DNA from: Trebonia sp036276115
GTDB lineage: Bacteria; Actinomycetota; Actinomycetes; Streptosporangiales; Streptosporangiaceae
NCBI GenBank assembly: GCA_036276115.1
Contig: DATBEM010000255.1
Location: 1 to 64,000 of the forward strand
DNA: 64,000 nucleotides
Direction: 5' to 3'
Within the stretch, counting starts at the first letter, position 1, and each line of letters starts with the position of its first letter. The notes beneath the pieces are model-generated. The model saw only the letters and a list, made by a program, of their open reading frames with translations, had not been told where the DNA came from and did no database searches. A program made the translations under genes and the position numbers. This document shows, piece by piece, positions 43,095-51,943 of the stretch.

Positions 43095-44687
43095 CTACAG
43101 GCCGAGCTCGGCCTCGAACGAGCCCTCTTCGAGCCGGCCCTTCACCGTGGTGAGGAACCGGGCCGCGTCGGCGCCGTCCACGAGCCGGTGGTCGTAGGTC
43201 AGGGCCAGGTAGACCATGGACCGGACCGCGATGACCTCCCCGAGGGCCGGGTCCTCGACCACGACCGGCCGCTTGACGACCGTCCCGACGCCGAGGATGG
43301 CGACCTGCGGCTGGTTGATGATCGGGGTGTCGAACAGGGCGCCCCGGCTGCCGGTGTTGGTCAGCGTGAACGTCCCCCCCGCCAGCTCGTCCGGCCCGAC
43401 GTTGCCGGACCGGGTCCGGGCGGCGAGGTCGCTGATCTTGCGCGCGAGCCCGCCGATGTTCAGGTCGCCCGCCTGGTGGATGACCGGGACCATGAGGCCC
43501 CGCTCAGTGTCGACCGCGATGCCGAGGTGCTCGGTGTCGTGGTAGGTGACGGTGGTGCCCTCGGCGTCGATGACCGCGTTGAGCCGCGGGTGGATCTTGA
43601 GCGCCTCGACGGCGGCCTGCGCGAAGAACGGCAGGAACGTCAGCTTGACGCCCTCCCGGGCCTCGAACGCGCCCTTGGCCCGGTCCCGCAGCCGCGCGAT
43701 CGCGGTCACGTCCGCCTCGACCACGGTGGTGAGCTGGGCCGAGGTCTGCAGTGACTCGACCATCCGCTTGGCGATGACCTGGCGCGGGCGGCTCATCCGC
43801 TCGGTGGTCCCGCGCAGCGTCGAGAACGCCGCCGGGCTCGCGGCGGCCGCCGGGGCGACCGGGGGAGCCGGCGCCGCCTGCTGGCCGCTGGCCGGGGCCG
43901 CCGCAGCGGCGCTGGCCTGGGCGGCGGCCTTGGCCGCGGCCTCCTCGGCCGCCTGCTGGGCGCGGGCGGCCTCCAGCACGTCCTGCTTGCGGATCCGCCC
44001 GCCGACGCCAGTCCCGCTGATCGCCTCCAGCGAGACCGAGTGCTCGGCGGCCAGCTTGCGGACCAGCGGCGTCACGTACGGGGTGTCCCCGCCGGTCGGC
44101 AGCGGGGTCGGCTCCGGGTAGGCCCCGGGCTGCGATGGTGCTGGCTGCGACGAGGCGGGCTGGGCGGCGGGGGCCGGAGCCGGGGCAGCCGGGGCCGAGG
44201 GGGCGGCCGGGGTGCTCCAGGGATAGCCGCCCCCGCCCGGTGCCTGCGAGGACTGTGGTGCCTGCGAGGACTGTGGTGCCTGTGAGGACTGTGCCTGCGA
44301 GGGCTGTGCCTGCGAGGGCTGTGCCTGCGAGGACTGTGCCTGCGGGGCCGGGGAGGACTGCGGGGCGGGCGCCGGGGGAGCGGGCGCCGGGGCGCTGCTG
44401 GCCGGGGCACCGCTGGCCGGGGCGGGAGCGGGCGAGCCCGCGTCCGCGCCTTCCTCCTCGATCATCGCGAGCTGGGCGCCGACGGCGACCGTCTCGTCCT
44501 CGTCGACGGCGATGCCGCGCAGCACCCCGGTCGCCGGGGACGGGATCTCGGTGTCCACCTTGTCCGTGGAGACCTCAAGCAGCGGCTCGTCCGCCGTGAC
44601 GTGCTCGCCTTCCTTTTTCAGCCAGCGCGTGACGGTGCCCTCGGTAACGCTCTCGCCGAGCTGGGGCATGTTGACAGCGACCGACAT
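43095..44687 (-). CDS. sucB: Dihydrolipoamide acyltransferase, 2-oxoacid dehydrogenase E2
   Basis: 530 residues. One lipoyl domain (~1-78) with the modified Lys43 in STDKVDTE; a long Ala/Pro/Gln/Ser linker (~85-190) with imperfect repeats of QSSQAP and AQPSQ; a peripheral-subunit-binding domain (~200-235, PLVRKLAAEHSVSLEAI); and a catalytic domain ending in YDHRLVDGADA (H500, D504). It transfers succinyl groups in the TCA cycle and is served by LpdA upstream and LipA/LipB. Many actinomycete SucB proteins have two lipoyl domains; this has one. ATG 44687 has AAGGAG about 11 bases upstream. Confidence 0.93.
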   Translation of the reverse strand: MSVAVNMPQLGESVTEGTVTRWLKKEGEHVTADEPLLEVSTDKVDTEIPSPATGVLRGIAVDEDETVAVGAQLAMIEEEGADAGSPAPAPASGAPASSAPAPAPPAPAPQSSPAPQAQSSQAQPSQAQPSQAQSSQAPQSSQAPQSSQAPGGGGYPWSTPAAPSAPAAPAPAPAAQPASSQPAPSQPGAYPEPTPLPTGGDTPYVTPLVRKLAAEHSVSLEAISGTGVGGRIRKQDVLEAARAQQAAEEAAAKAAAQASAAAAAPASGQQAAPAPPVAPAAAASPAAFSTLRGTTERMSRPRQVIAKRMVESLQTSAQLTTVVEADVTAIARLRDRAKGAFEAREGVKLTFLPFFAQAAVEALKIHPRLNAVIDAEGTTVTYHDTEHLGIAVDTERGLMVPVIHQAGDLNIGGLARKISDLAARTRSGNVGPDELAGGTFTLTNTGSRGALFDTPIINQPQVAILGVGTVVKRPVVVEDPALGEVIAVRSMVYLALTYDHRLVDGADAARFLTTVKGRLEEGSFEAELGL

Positions 44688-44725
44688 GGTTTCGGTGACT
44701 CCTTATGCGTCAGGCGTGGAAGTGC

Positions 44726-46120
44726 TCAGGCATGGAAGTGCAGCGGCTTGCCGGCGAGCGCCAGGTGCGCCTCGCCAAGGATCTCCGACTGCGTCGGGTG
44801 CGGGTGGATCAGGCCAGCGACGTCGATCGGCTCGGCGTCCCAGTTGTAGATCAGCTGGCCCTCGGCGATCAGCTCGCCGACCCGGCTGCCCACGAGGTGG
44901 ACGCCCAGGACACGGCCCGGGCCGGCGGGCGTCTGCTCCGCGATGACCTTGGCCGACCCCTGCTGGGTGTTCAGGATCAGGCTCTTGCCGTTGCCGCCGA
45001 GCGGGTAGTTGACCTCGGTGACGGTGATGCCGCGCTCGGCCGCCTGCTTGGACGTGATGCCGACCGAGGCGACCTCCGGCTCGCTGTAGGTGATCCGGGG
45101 CACGCCGTCGTAGTCGATCGGCCGCACCTCAAGGCCGGCCACCCGCTCGGCGACCAGGATCCCCTCGGCGAACCCGACGTGCGCGAGCTGCGGGGTGGCG
45201 ATGAGGTCCCCGACCGCCGAGATCGTCGGCACCGAGGTCTGGCACAGCTCGTCCACGTCCACGTAGCCGCGGGTCATCGCGACGCCGTTGTCCTCATAGC
45301 CCAGGCCGGCCGACACCGGGCCGCGCCCGACGGCGACGAGGAGGATCTCCGCCGCTAGCGTCTTGCCGCCCGCGAGGGTCACCTCGACGCCGGACTCCGT
45401 GGGCCGGACCGACTCGAACCGCGCGCCGAGCTCGGCGTTGATGCCCCGGCGGCGGAACGTGCGCTGCAGCGTCTTGGCGCTGAGCTCGTCCTCCAGCGGG
45501 AGCAGCTGCGGCAGCATCTCCACGATGGTGACGTCCGCCCCGAACGACTTCCACACGCTCGCGAACTCCACGCCGATCACGCCGCCGCCGAGGATGATCG
45601 CCGAGGCGGGCACCGAGTCGCGCACCAGCGCCTCGTCGGAGCTGATGACGCGGGTCCCGTCGATCTCCAGGCCCGGCAGCGACTTCGGCACCGACCCGGT
45701 CGCCAGGACGACGTGGTCGCCGGTGTAGACGGCGTCCCCGTCGACCTGCACCGAGGTCGGCGAGACGAGCTTGCCGGTGCCGGCGATGGTGTCGATCTTC
45801 CGGCTCGAGATGAGCCCCTGCAGGCCCTTGTAGAGCCGGTCGACGACGCCCCGCTGGTAGGACAGCACGCCGGGCATCTCGATGGCCTCCAGCGTGGCCT
45901 TGATCCCGAACTTGTCGCTCTCCCGCGCGGTGTCCGCCACCTCGGCCGCGTGCAGCAGCGCCTTGGTGGGGATGCACCCGCGGTGCAGGCAGGTCCCGCC
46001 GACCTTGTCCTTCTCGATCAGCGCGACGCGCTTGCCGAGCTCAGCCGCCCGCAGCGCGCACGCGTAGCCGCCGCTGCCACCCCCGAGGATGACGATGTCG
46101 TAATGGCCGCCCTCTGCCAC
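44726..46120 (-). CDS. lpdA: Dihydrolipoyl dehydrogenase (E3)
   Basis: 464 residues. FAD site GGGSGG (~13-18), redox disulfide C44-C49 in GGTCLHRGC, NAD site ILGGGVIGVEFAS, and the catalytic His in LIHPHPTQSE near the C-terminus. It reoxidises the lipoyl groups of SucB and other complexes. GTG 46120 follows AAGGAG by 6 nt; the GTG at 46138 is upstream of that site and unlikely. It sits between pepA and sucB, the usual actinomycete order. Confidence 0.96.
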   Translation of the reverse strand: MAEGGHYDIVILGGGSGGYACALRAAELGKRVALIEKDKVGGTCLHRGCIPTKALLHAAEVADTARESDKFGIKATLEAIEMPGVLSYQRGVVDRLYKGLQGLISSRKIDTIAGTGKLVSPTSVQVDGDAVYTGDHVVLATGSVPKSLPGLEIDGTRVISSDEALVRDSVPASAIILGGGVIGVEFASVWKSFGADVTIVEMLPQLLPLEDELSAKTLQRTFRRRGINAELGARFESVRPTESGVEVTLAGGKTLAAEILLVAVGRGPVSAGLGYEDNGVAMTRGYVDVDELCQTSVPTISAVGDLIATPQLAHVGFAEGILVAERVAGLEVRPIDYDGVPRITYSEPEVASVGITSKQAAERGITVTEVNYPLGGNGKSLILNTQQGSAKVIAEQTPAGPGRVLGVHLVGSRVGELIAEGQLIYNWDAEPIDVAGLIHPHPTQSEILGEAHLALAGKPLHFHA

Positions 46121-46215
46121 AGTTAACTCCTTCTTCACTGCGCCCGCGCTGACGTGCGCCCATGAGGCGGCGGCAGTGCTCGCGCTCGGTGTTCAATCTT
46201 GTCACTCAGCGGCGC

Positions 46216-47748
46216 TTACGCGCCGGGAAGTCGTCCTTCTGCGGCGAGCTCGGCGATGGCGACGAGCGTGCGCACCGCCGATCCGGTGCCGCCCTTGGGG
46301 GTGTAGCCGAAGGGCGCGCCCTCGTTGAAGGCAGGCCCCGCGATGTCCAGGTGCGCCCAGGCGACGCCATCCGGCACGAACTCGCGCAGGAAGTGTGCCG
46401 CCACCAGCATGCCACCATCCCGGGCGGCGGCGACGTTGGTCATGTCCGCCACGAGGGAGTCCAGGCCCTTGCGCAGCTCCTCCGGCAGCGGCATCGCCCA
46501 CGCGGGCTCGCCCGCCGCCCGCATGACCTCGGCGACCTCGGCCGCCACGGCCTCGGAGCTGCCCATGACGCCGGTCGTGCGTCGCCCCAGCGCGACCGTC
46601 GCCGCCCCGGTCAGGGTGGCGATGTCGACCAGCAGGTCGGGGCCGTCGGCCCCGGACCGGGCGATCCCGTCGGCGAGCACCAGGCGGCCCTCGGCGTCGG
46701 TGTTGAGCACCTCGACCGTCTTGCCGCCGTAGATGGTGATGACGTCCGACGGGCGCTGGGCGTCGCCGCCGGGCATGTTCTCGGCCAGCGGCATGTAGCC
46801 GACGACGTTGACCGCCAGCCCGAGCCGGGCGATGGCCGACGTCGCCGCCAGCACCGCCGCCGCGCCGCTCATGTCGCACTTCATCGTCTCCATCGCCTTC
46901 GGCGGCTTGAGCGACAGGCCGCCGGAGTCGAAGGTGATGCCCTTGCCCACGAACACGACCGTCTTGGCCGCCTCGGGGTGGGAGTAGGCCAGCCGGACCA
47001 GCCGCGGCGGGCGCGACGAGCCGCGCCCGACGGCGAGGATGCCGCCGTAGCCGCCGGCCTCCAGGGCCGCCTCGTCCAGTACCTCAGCGGAGATCCCGCT
47101 CTCGGACGCGACCCGCTCCGCCTCGGCCGCGAGGGCCGCCGGCGGCAGGTCCAGCGGGGAGGTGTTGATCAGGTCCCGGCACAGGTTCACCGCTTCCCCG
47201 ATCACCTGCCCGCGCCGCACGGCCTCGGCGTCGCCGGTCAGCACCGTCACGCTCAGCCCGGCAGCCGGCGTCGCCCGGTAGCGGCGGAACGTGTAGCCGC
47301 CCAGCAGCACGCCGGTGGCAACGGCCTCGGCCTCGGCCGGCCGCGCGGCGGGCAGCGCCACCGCGACCCGCCGGGGGCCATCTCCGTCGGCGGCCTTCTT
47401 GCCGTTCAGCTTGCTGCCCGCGAGGTCGCGCAGCGCCGTGCCCGCCGCCCGGCGGAGCCGCTCGGCGTCAAAGGGCGTTCCGTCGCCCGGTGCGCTGCCC
47501 AGCCCCACCGCGAGGATGACGGGCGCGGGGAGCTTCCCGCCGCCGGGGATCTTGATGAGCTCATCGGCCTCGCCGGTCGCGCCGAGGGCCGAGAACATGG
47601 CGGATAGGGTGCCGCCAAGGGCATCATCGACACCGTCCGCGCCGGGTGCGGCGCTCGGGCCGTCGGGGGTCTGGAGGACCCCGATGACAAGTACGTCAGC
47701 CTCGGCCCGGCCGGGCGCTGACTCGCTGGTGGTTAGGGTGACAGTCAC
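46216..47748 (-). CDS. pepA: Leucyl aminopeptidase, M17 family
   Basis: 510 residues. Metal and active-site motifs: VGKGITFDSGGLSLK (~263), MKCDMSGAAA (~283) and NTDAEGRLVL (~342). The N-terminal ~170 residues are the divergent regulatory domain of M17 enzymes. It removes N-terminal residues from peptides in the cytosol. GTG 47748 is 7 nt after TAACAT, with no need for an upstream ribosome binding site. The TAA stop (46216-46218) sits in the 4-nt loop of a short hairpin (46210-46225). Confidence 0.94.
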   Translation of the reverse strand: MTVTLTTSESAPGRAEADVLVIGVLQTPDGPSAAPGADGVDDALGGTLSAMFSALGATGEADELIKIPGGGKLPAPVILAVGLGSAPGDGTPFDAERLRRAAGTALRDLAGSKLNGKKAADGDGPRRVAVALPAARPAEAEAVATGVLLGGYTFRRYRATPAAGLSVTVLTGDAEAVRRGQVIGEAVNLCRDLINTSPLDLPPAALAAEAERVASESGISAEVLDEAALEAGGYGGILAVGRGSSRPPRLVRLAYSHPEAAKTVVFVGKGITFDSGGLSLKPPKAMETMKCDMSGAAAVLAATSAIARLGLAVNVVGYMPLAENMPGGDAQRPSDVITIYGGKTVEVLNTDAEGRLVLADGIARSGADGPDLLVDIATLTGAATVALGRRTTGVMGSSEAVAAEVAEVMRAAGEPAWAMPLPEELRKGLDSLVADMTNVAAARDGGMLVAAHFLREFVPDGVAWAHLDIAGPAFNEGAPFGYTPKGGTGSAVRTLVAIAELAAEGRLPGA

Positions 47749-47755
47749 TCCCCCG

Positions 47756-47761
47756 ATGTTA
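47756..47761 (-). promoter_or_regulatory. -10 element of pepA
   Basis: TAACAT on the minus strand ends 7 nt before GTG 47748; leaderless transcript predicted. Confidence 0.6.
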
Positions 47762-47881
47762 GAGCACATGCCACAAGCCGCGCGCTTCCGTCAACCCCCT
47801 CGTGACAGACGGCACAGCCGTTCTGCCCGCTAACGACTGCTAGCAGCGGGCCCGGGCGGCCGGGCGACCGGGCCGGCGGTC

Positions 47882-49246
47882 CTAGCAATCGGTCCAGGAC
47901 GCGTAGCCCTTGGGGGGCGGGGCGATGAGGTAGCCCGATCCCGAGCGCTCCAGCGGCAGCGTGAGCGTGTAGCCGTTGCAGGCGCTGTGGTCGGGGCTGT
48001 CATTGGCCGACTGCCTGCTGGTGAACGTGATGACGACGGTCAGGCTCGCGCCGGACCCGGTGATCGCGTTGATCTTCTCGTCAGAGTCGACCGTGGTCGC
48101 GTAGCCCGATTCGAATTGCGACGGCGACTGGTTCGCCTGCTCGGCCGGGGTGAGGGTGCTGGCGTACTGGTCGTAGTCATGGGCGTTGATCCCGGCGAAG
48201 TAGGTCGCGAACAGGTTCTCGACCGGCTGCGCGGCCGGGTTGCCGGACACGCCCGCGGCGAACGGGACCGGCCCGGTCGCGGTCGGCTTGGGCGTCGGCG
48301 AGGCCGCGGTCGCCGAGGCGCTCGGCGTGGCCAGGGCGCTCGCGCTGGCCGACGGCGCCGGGGGAGCCGAGGTGACGGCCGACGGCGCGGTCGTCGGGCC
48401 GGCGTTGGTGCCCGGGTTGTGCAGCGAGGACGCCAGCGCGTACGCGCCCGCCCCGGCCGCGATGACGACCACGGCCGCGACGGCGACCAGCGCGGTCGTC
48501 CGGCCGCCGCGGCGCCGCCCGGGATCGGGGGCCGGCTGGAACGGCGCGGTGCCCGGGCCGGGAGTGTACCCGCCCCCGTGGAACTGGCCCGGGTCCTGGT
48601 AGCGCGCTGGCCCGTCGTACTGCGCTGGCCCGTCGTACTGCGCTGGCCCCTGGTACTGGGCCGGCCCCTGGTACTGGGCTGGCCCCTGGTATGGCGGTGG
48701 CCCCTGGCCCGGCCCGGGGTCGGTGTACTGCCCGGCATCGGTGGACTGGCCCGGGCCGGCGTGCCCCTCGGAGGGTGAGTACTGGCCCGCCTGGGTGCCG
48801 CCCGCGCCGAGCACCGTCTGGGTCGCGAACGCGTCCGCCCCCGACAGCCCCCCGACGGGCGAGGCCTGCACCCCCTGGGAAGGCTGCACCCCCTGGGAAG
48901 GCTGCGTGCCCTGCGAGCCCTGTCCCTGGTTCGGCGGGAGGGCGAGCTGGGTCTCCTGGCGGGAGCGATCGTCCGCGCCCGGGGTCCGGGCGATCGTGTA
49001 CGTGCCGGTGTCGTCGGCCGCCGGCAGCGACGCGCCCGGCGGCATCTGCCCCGGCTGGCCCCGGCCGCCGGGCCGCTCGTCGGTTCCGGGCGTGCGGGCG
49101 ATGGTGTAGGTGCCGGTGTCGTCGGCCGCCGTCAGCGGGCCGCCGGGCGGGGTCGCGCCGGAGCCGGAATCAGTGAGGGGGCCGCCGCACGTCGCGCAGA
49201 AGCGGTTTCCCGAGCGCTCCTGGTTGCATCTCGCGCAGAATTTCAT
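47882..49246 (-). CDS. Zinc-ribbon, Pro/Gln-rich, single-pass membrane protein
   Basis: 454 residues. A zinc ribbon opens the protein (C4-x2-C7, C17-x2-C20). A low-complexity cytosolic region follows, with two copies of AADDTGTYTIARTPG (~40 and ~75; possible phosphothreonine/FHA sites) and about six copies of a YQGPAQ/YDGPAQ repeat (~185-220). One membrane helix (TTALVAVAAVVVIAAGAGAY, ~255-275) leads to a Ser/Ala/Pro linker and an exported C-terminal domain of ~120 residues (NLFATYFAGINAHDYDQYA) resembling NTF2-like folds. It may sense the cell envelope; the TGTYTIARTP pattern hints at Ser/Thr-kinase control, which is inference. Confidence 0.75.
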   Translation of the reverse strand: MKFCARCNQERSGNRFCATCGGPLTDSGSGATPPGGPLTAADDTGTYTIARTPGTDERPGGRGQPGQMPPGASLPAADDTGTYTIARTPGADDRSRQETQLALPPNQGQGSQGTQPSQGVQPSQGVQASPVGGLSGADAFATQTVLGAGGTQAGQYSPSEGHAGPGQSTDAGQYTDPGPGQGPPPYQGPAQYQGPAQYQGPAQYDGPAQYDGPARYQDPGQFHGGGYTPGPGTAPFQPAPDPGRRRGGRTTALVAVAAVVVIAAGAGAYALASSLHNPGTNAGPTTAPSAVTSAPPAPSASASALATPSASATAASPTPKPTATGPVPFAAGVSGNPAAQPVENLFATYFAGINAHDYDQYASTLTPAEQANQSPSQFESGYATTVDSDEKINAITGSGASLTVVITFTSRQSANDSPDHSACNGYTLTLPLERSGSGYLIAPPPKGYASWTDC

Positions 49247-49385
49247 CGCCCTGCCCCATCCCCGGCTGGTTGCCCCGCTACGTGCCTACAAGTGGCTAAC
49301 TGTAGCCGGGAATGCGGGCAGGCAGGTGCCGTGAAATGCCTGTTAGCCATCGTTTCTAACGACTGTTAACATTGACAGCGTGCGA

Positions 49386-49964
49386 TCACTGGCCCTCGGC
49401 CTCTTCGGCGAAGACCCTGGCGGCGTAGGCCTCCAGGGACTGCTCGCATGCCTCGATCCCCCGCTCCGCCGCCGCCCGGCCCCCGGCCCCGAAGGCGTCC
49501 CGGTCGGCGACCTTCGCGAACCAGTTCTTCAGCTTGATCAGGTCGACCTCGTTCTCCTCCAGCTCCGCGTACGTGAAGTGGCTCGCGTCGTACTCCTTCT
49601 GGACCTGGCCGAGGAAGTCCGCGCACTTGTCCACGATCTCCTCGTACTCATCGTCCCGGGCGGCCTGGAACGCCTGGAGCACCTCGGCCTCGCCCTCCAG
49701 GACCGACGCGGACATCAGGTACGCGGTGCCGGACATGTCGAGGATCTCCCGCCGCAGCTTGCGCAGCGCCCGCTCGCTGGCCACGCTGGCGGGCAGCGCC
49801 GCGACCGAGTTCTGCAGGTAGATGGCCCCCAGGCTCTTGATCCGGCGCCACACCGCGGCCCGCAGCCGGGTCGGCTCGGGCGGCACCCGGTAGATGAGCA
49901 GCAGCCATCCCGGCCCCGGGGGCGCCGCCGGCCCGGGCATGCCCTCATGCGCTTGTTCACTCAC
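49386..49964 (-). CDS. ChrB N-terminal domain-like protein
   Basis: 192 residues. WLLLIYRVPPEPTRLRAAVWRRI (start ~20) and GAIYLQNSVAALP (~46) match the N-terminal domain of chromate-resistance regulator ChrB. The C-terminal half is helical and acidic (YDASHFTYAELEENEVDLIKL). No ChrA chromate transporter is adjacent, but a polytopic COG4280-like membrane gene is divergent from it. GTG 49964 is 6 nt after CACAAT. Confidence 0.75.
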   Translation of the reverse strand: MSEQAHEGMPGPAAPPGPGWLLLIYRVPPEPTRLRAAVWRRIKSLGAIYLQNSVAALPASVASERALRKLRREILDMSGTAYLMSASVLEGEAEVLQAFQAARDDEYEEIVDKCADFLGQVQKEYDASHFTYAELEENEVDLIKLKNWFAKVADRDAFGAGGRAAAERGIEACEQSLEAYAARVFAEEAEGQ

Positions 49965-49970
49965 CCGGCC

Positions 49971-49976
49971 ATTGTG
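49971..49976 (-). promoter_or_regulatory. -10 element of the ChrB-like gene
   Basis: CACAAT on the minus strand ends 6 nt before GTG 49964; leaderless transcript predicted. Confidence 0.5.
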
Positions 49977-50014
49977 GCCTGCCCCCCGGCTGCCGCCCGC
50001 CCGCTGGAGGCTCC

Positions 50015-50782
50015 TTGACCCCGCTCCCGCTCGTCCTCACCGTCTTCGTCGCCTGCGCGGTCGAGGCGGTCGAGGCGCTCACCATCGTGCTCGCCGTCGG
50101 GCTGACCCGCGACTGGCGGTCGACCTACCAGGGCCTGGCGGCCGCCCTCGTGGTCCTCGCGGTCGTCACCGCCGCCGTCGGCCCGGCGATCTCCCACCTC
50201 CCGCTCACGGCGCTGCGGCTGGTGATCGGGGCGCTGCTGGCCATCTTCGGCCTGCAGTGGCTGCGCAAGGCGGTGCTCCGGGCCGGCGGTTACAAGGCCC
50301 TGCACGACGAGGGCAGCGCCTATGCCCGCGAGGTGACCGCCGCCCAGGCGGCGGCCGGACGCTCGCGCGGCGTCGTCCGGGACTGGTACTCCTTCACCCT
50401 GGCGTTCAAGGGCGTGCTGCTTGAGGGCCTGGAGGTCGTCTTCATCGTCATCACGTTCGGCGACAACGCCCGCGACATCGGCGCCGCCGCCGCTGGCGCC
50501 GCCGCCGCGGTCGTGGTCATCACGGCCGTCGGCGCGGCCGTCCGGGCGCCGCTGACCCGGGTGCCCGAGAACTGGCTGAAGCTCGCCGTGGGGGTGATGC
50601 TCACCTCGTTCGGCACCTTCTGGGGAGCCGAGGGGGCGGGCGCGAGCTGGCCCGGCGACGACCTCGCCCTGCTCGTCCTCGTCCCGGTGATCGCCCTGGC
50701 CGCGGCGGCCGCGACCTGGTGGCTGCGCGCCCGCAAGGCCGCCAGTACCCCCGCCCCGGCCCCGGAGGTGGTGGGAACATGA
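50015..50782 (+). CDS. COG4280-like polytopic membrane protein
   Basis: 255 residues with about seven membrane segments in two related halves. Each half opens with an acidic membrane motif, VEAVEALTIVLAVG (~16) and LEGLEVVFIVITFG (~137). Paired ExxE motifs in membrane helices resemble those of FTR1-like and UPF0016 cation carriers, so metal transport is possible. The start is a TTG at 50015 with GGAGG five bases before it, an unusual but well-supported choice. Its TGA overlaps the next gene by ATGA. Confidence 0.75.
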   Translation: MTPLPLVLTVFVACAVEAVEALTIVLAVGLTRDWRSTYQGLAAALVVLAVVTAAVGPAISHLPLTALRLVIGALLAIFGLQWLRKAVLRAGGYKALHDEGSAYAREVTAAQAAAGRSRGVVRDWYSFTLAFKGVLLEGLEVVFIVITFGDNARDIGAAAAGAAAAVVVITAVGAAVRAPLTRVPENWLKLAVGVMLTSFGTFWGAEGAGASWPGDDLALLVLVPVIALAAAAATWWLRARKAASTPAPAPEVVGT

Positions 50783-51003
50783 CGCGGCTCCGGGCCCGGC
50801 TGAGGTCCTTTGGCCTGTTCTGGTACGACTTCCTCGTCGGCGACGACTGGCGGGTCGCGGCCCTGGTGGTGGCCGGCCTGGCCGCCACCGCCCTGGTCGC
50901 CCACCTGGCCCGGGTGGCGGCCTGGTGGCTCCTGCCGCTGGTGGCCATCGCCGCCCTGGCCTGGACCCTCCACCGCGCCACCAAAGGGAAGCCAGGCGGC
51001 TAA
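50779..51003 (+). CDS. Small membrane protein coupled to the COG4280 gene
   Basis: 74 residues with two predicted membrane segments (~27-44 and ~47-64) after an amphipathic lead (FGLFWYDFLVGDDWRV). The ATG overlaps the previous stop (ATGA), so translation is coupled and a 1:1 subunit relation is likely. Family not recognised. Confidence 0.75.
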   Translation: MTRLRARLRSFGLFWYDFLVGDDWRVAALVVAGLAATALVAHLARVAAWWLLPLVAIAALAWTLHRATKGKPGG

Positions 51004-51125
51004 GGGCACGCCCGGGCTGCCCCCGGCTACGCGGCGCCGTTGGCGGACAGCGACCCTCGCTCCCCAGCCAGGAGCCCGCCCGATAATCCAGCCGCCAGCC
51101 CGCCCGCATGCTCGCCCGGACGCCC

Positions 51126-51875
51126 TCAGCGGCGGGCGCGGACGATGCCGGCCTCGTAGGCCAGGACTACCGCCTGGACCCGGTCGCGCAAGCCGAGCTT
51201 CGCCAGGATCCGGCCCACGTGGGTCTTCACGGTGGCCTCGGACACGAACAGCCGGGCGGCGATCTCCGCGTTGGACAGGCCCGCGGCGACCTCGGTGAGG
51301 ACCTCGCGCTCGCGCTCGGTCAGGTTGGCCAGCCCGGCGGGCGCCGCCGGGCGGGGGAGCGGGGGCGCGCCCGGCGGCCCGGCTGCTGCTCGCGGCCCCG
51401 CTTCGGCCGGCCCTGCCCCTTCCCCGGGCGCCGCCGGCGCCGGGGCGGCGTCCAGGAGGGGAACGAACCGGTCCAGGAGCCGCCGGGTGGTCGACGGGGC
51501 GACGACGCTGTCGCCAGAGTGCACCGAGCGGATCGCGAACAGCAGCTCCTGCGGCGGGACGTCCTTGAGCAGGAAGCCGCTCGCGCCCGCCTTGAGCGCC
51601 GCGAACGCGTACTCGTCGAGGTCGAACGTCGTGAGCATGAGGACGCGCGGGGAGCTGCCCGCCGCGCAGATCCGGCGGGCGGCCTCGACCCCGTCCAGGT
51701 TCGGCATCCGGACGTCCATGACGATGACGTCGGCCTCGCCTCGCCCCGCCAGCTCGACCGCGCCCAGGCCGTCGGCCGCCTCCCCGGTCACGGTCATGTC
51801 CGGCTGCGCGTCCAGCACCATGCGGAACCCGGTCCGCACCAGCTCCTGGTCATCGACCAGCCCGACCCTGATCAT
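51126..51875 (-). CDS. NarL/LuxR-family response regulator
   Basis: 249 residues. Receiver domain with acidic pocket D8-D9, phosphoacceptor D54 (VIVMDVRMPN) and Lys in FLLKD. An Ala/Pro linker of ~45 residues, longer than usual, leads to a LuxR helix-turn-helix (LTEREREVLTEVAAGLSNAE, ~186-240). Its partner is the histidine kinase upstream. ATG 51875 is the last of five start codons in a 17-bp repeat array, with AAGGA before it. Confidence 0.93.
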   Translation of the reverse strand: MIRVGLVDDQELVRTGFRMVLDAQPDMTVTGEAADGLGAVELAGRGEADVIVMDVRMPNLDGVEAARRICAAGSSPRVLMLTTFDLDEYAFAALKAGASGFLLKDVPPQELLFAIRSVHSGDSVVAPSTTRRLLDRFVPLLDAAPAPAAPGEGAGPAEAGPRAAAGPPGAPPLPRPAAPAGLANLTEREREVLTEVAAGLSNAEIAARLFVSEATVKTHVGRILAKLGLRDRVQAVVLAYEAGIVRARR

Positions 51876-51943
51876 GCGCTGTCCTTGGTCATGCGCTGTC
51901 CTTGGTCACGCGCTGTCCTTGGTCACGCGCTGTCCCTGGTCAT
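51874..51943 (-). repeat. Chain of four hexapeptide minicistrons between kinase and regulator
   Basis: Four tandem 17-bp units run from the kinase stop to the regulator start. On the minus strand each unit is a start codon, five more codons and a stop: MTRDSA, VTKDSA, VTKDSA and MTKDSA. Each stop overlaps the next start by four bases (ATGA or GTGA), because 21 coding bases minus 4 equals 17. The kinase itself ends ...SSA with TGA in ATGA, and the last TGA overlaps the regulator ATG. Each unit carries AAGGA or AGGGA as its ribosome binding site. It is a multiplied kinase/regulator overlap junction. Confidence 0.85.
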
